13,325 bases of DNA from JASHVB01 sp049522565 (GTDB lineage Bacteria; Pseudomonadota; Alphaproteobacteria; Acetobacterales; Acetobacteraceae), in contig JBEKNT010000163.1 of the NCBI GenBank assembly GCA_049522565.1, positions 1-13,325 of the forward strand, given 5' to 3'. A program made the position numbers and the translations under genes. The notes beneath the pieces are model-generated. The model saw only the letters and a list, made by a program, of their open reading frames with translations. It had not been told where the DNA came from and ran no database searches. Below are positions 13,244 through 13,325 of the stretch, one piece after another. Each line of letters opens with the position of its first letter. Within the stretch, counting starts at the first letter, position 1.

Positions 13244-13325
13244 CGTCATGGCGGGTGAAGGCCCGCCATCCACGACGGTGCGCCGTGTGGCATCGCACCG
13301 TCGTCGATGGCGAGCCTTCGCCCGC
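13244..13325. repeat. Palindromic repeat, CGTCATG...CATCCACGAC family, cut by window end
   Basis: The arm at 13251-13282 and the reverse complement of 13294-13325 agree at 29 of 32 positions, leaving an 11-base loop. The left arm contains its own short stem (ATGGCGGG with CCCGCCAT). It shares CGTCATG and CATCCACGAC with the repeat at 1011-1126. It begins 25 bases after the SDR stop and could serve as its 3' hairpin. Confidence 0.65.

Overview
The window is high-GC (about 65-70% by eye) Gram-negative DNA. It suggests an alphaproteobacterium, most likely of the Acetobacteraceae/Rhodospirillales type. The clues are a Tol-Pal pair (pal, cpoB), a trxB gene followed by a LysR regulator of the alphaproteobacterial LsrB/VtlR type, and many palindromic repeats between genes. 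The taxonomic call is inference; no rRNA or other marker is present.

Layout. 1-99: nothing recognisable. 100-741 (-): a lower-GC gene whose product looks like a YopT/AvrPphB-type (peptidase C58) papain-fold cysteine protease. 742-1474: gene-free; it holds an element about 374 bp long bounded by 17-bp inverted repeats, which encloses a palindromic repeat. 1475-3208 (-): cpoB (ybgF) and pal, separated by a strong hairpin, with tolQRAB absent. 3490-5547 (+): trxB, then an LsrB/VtlR-like regulator that contains no cysteine. 5548-6548: 1 kb without a gene, holding a 217-bp nested palindromic repeat and a stretch of five consecutive stem-loops ending in a textbook terminator (a possible small RNA). 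6549-8686 (-): a GtrB/DPM-like polyprenyl-phosphate glycosyltransferase and a secreted GH5 glycosidase, joined by a GTGA overlap lying inside a palindromic repeat. 8764-11291 (+): a GT-C (GT39/PMT-like) membrane glycosyltransferase whose reading frame carries an in-frame palindromic repeat, overlapping a fluoroacetate/haloacetate dehalogenase by 28 bp. 11524-12264 (+): a SAM methyltransferase of lower GC. 12442-13218 (+): a short-chain dehydrogenase. A repeat runs off the window end.

How the genes fit together. pal and cpoB serve outer-membrane integrity and division. trxB and the LysR gene fit a redox and envelope-stress theme. The divergent GT2/GH5 and GT39 genes could form a periplasmic glycan-modifying module: GT2 loads a sugar on polyprenyl phosphate, the GT-C enzyme transfers it outside the membrane, and GH5 trims glycan. 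This is inferred from family and position only.

The most distinctive points are (1) the solitary C58-like protease with its Cys/His/Asp triad in place, beside a possible mobile element, and (2) a family of hairpin-rich repeats with a CTCTCCCGC core that not only sits between genes but has entered coding sequence. There it appears to supply an internal 60-residue segment of one glycosyltransferase, the C-terminus of another, and the start region of a glycosidase.
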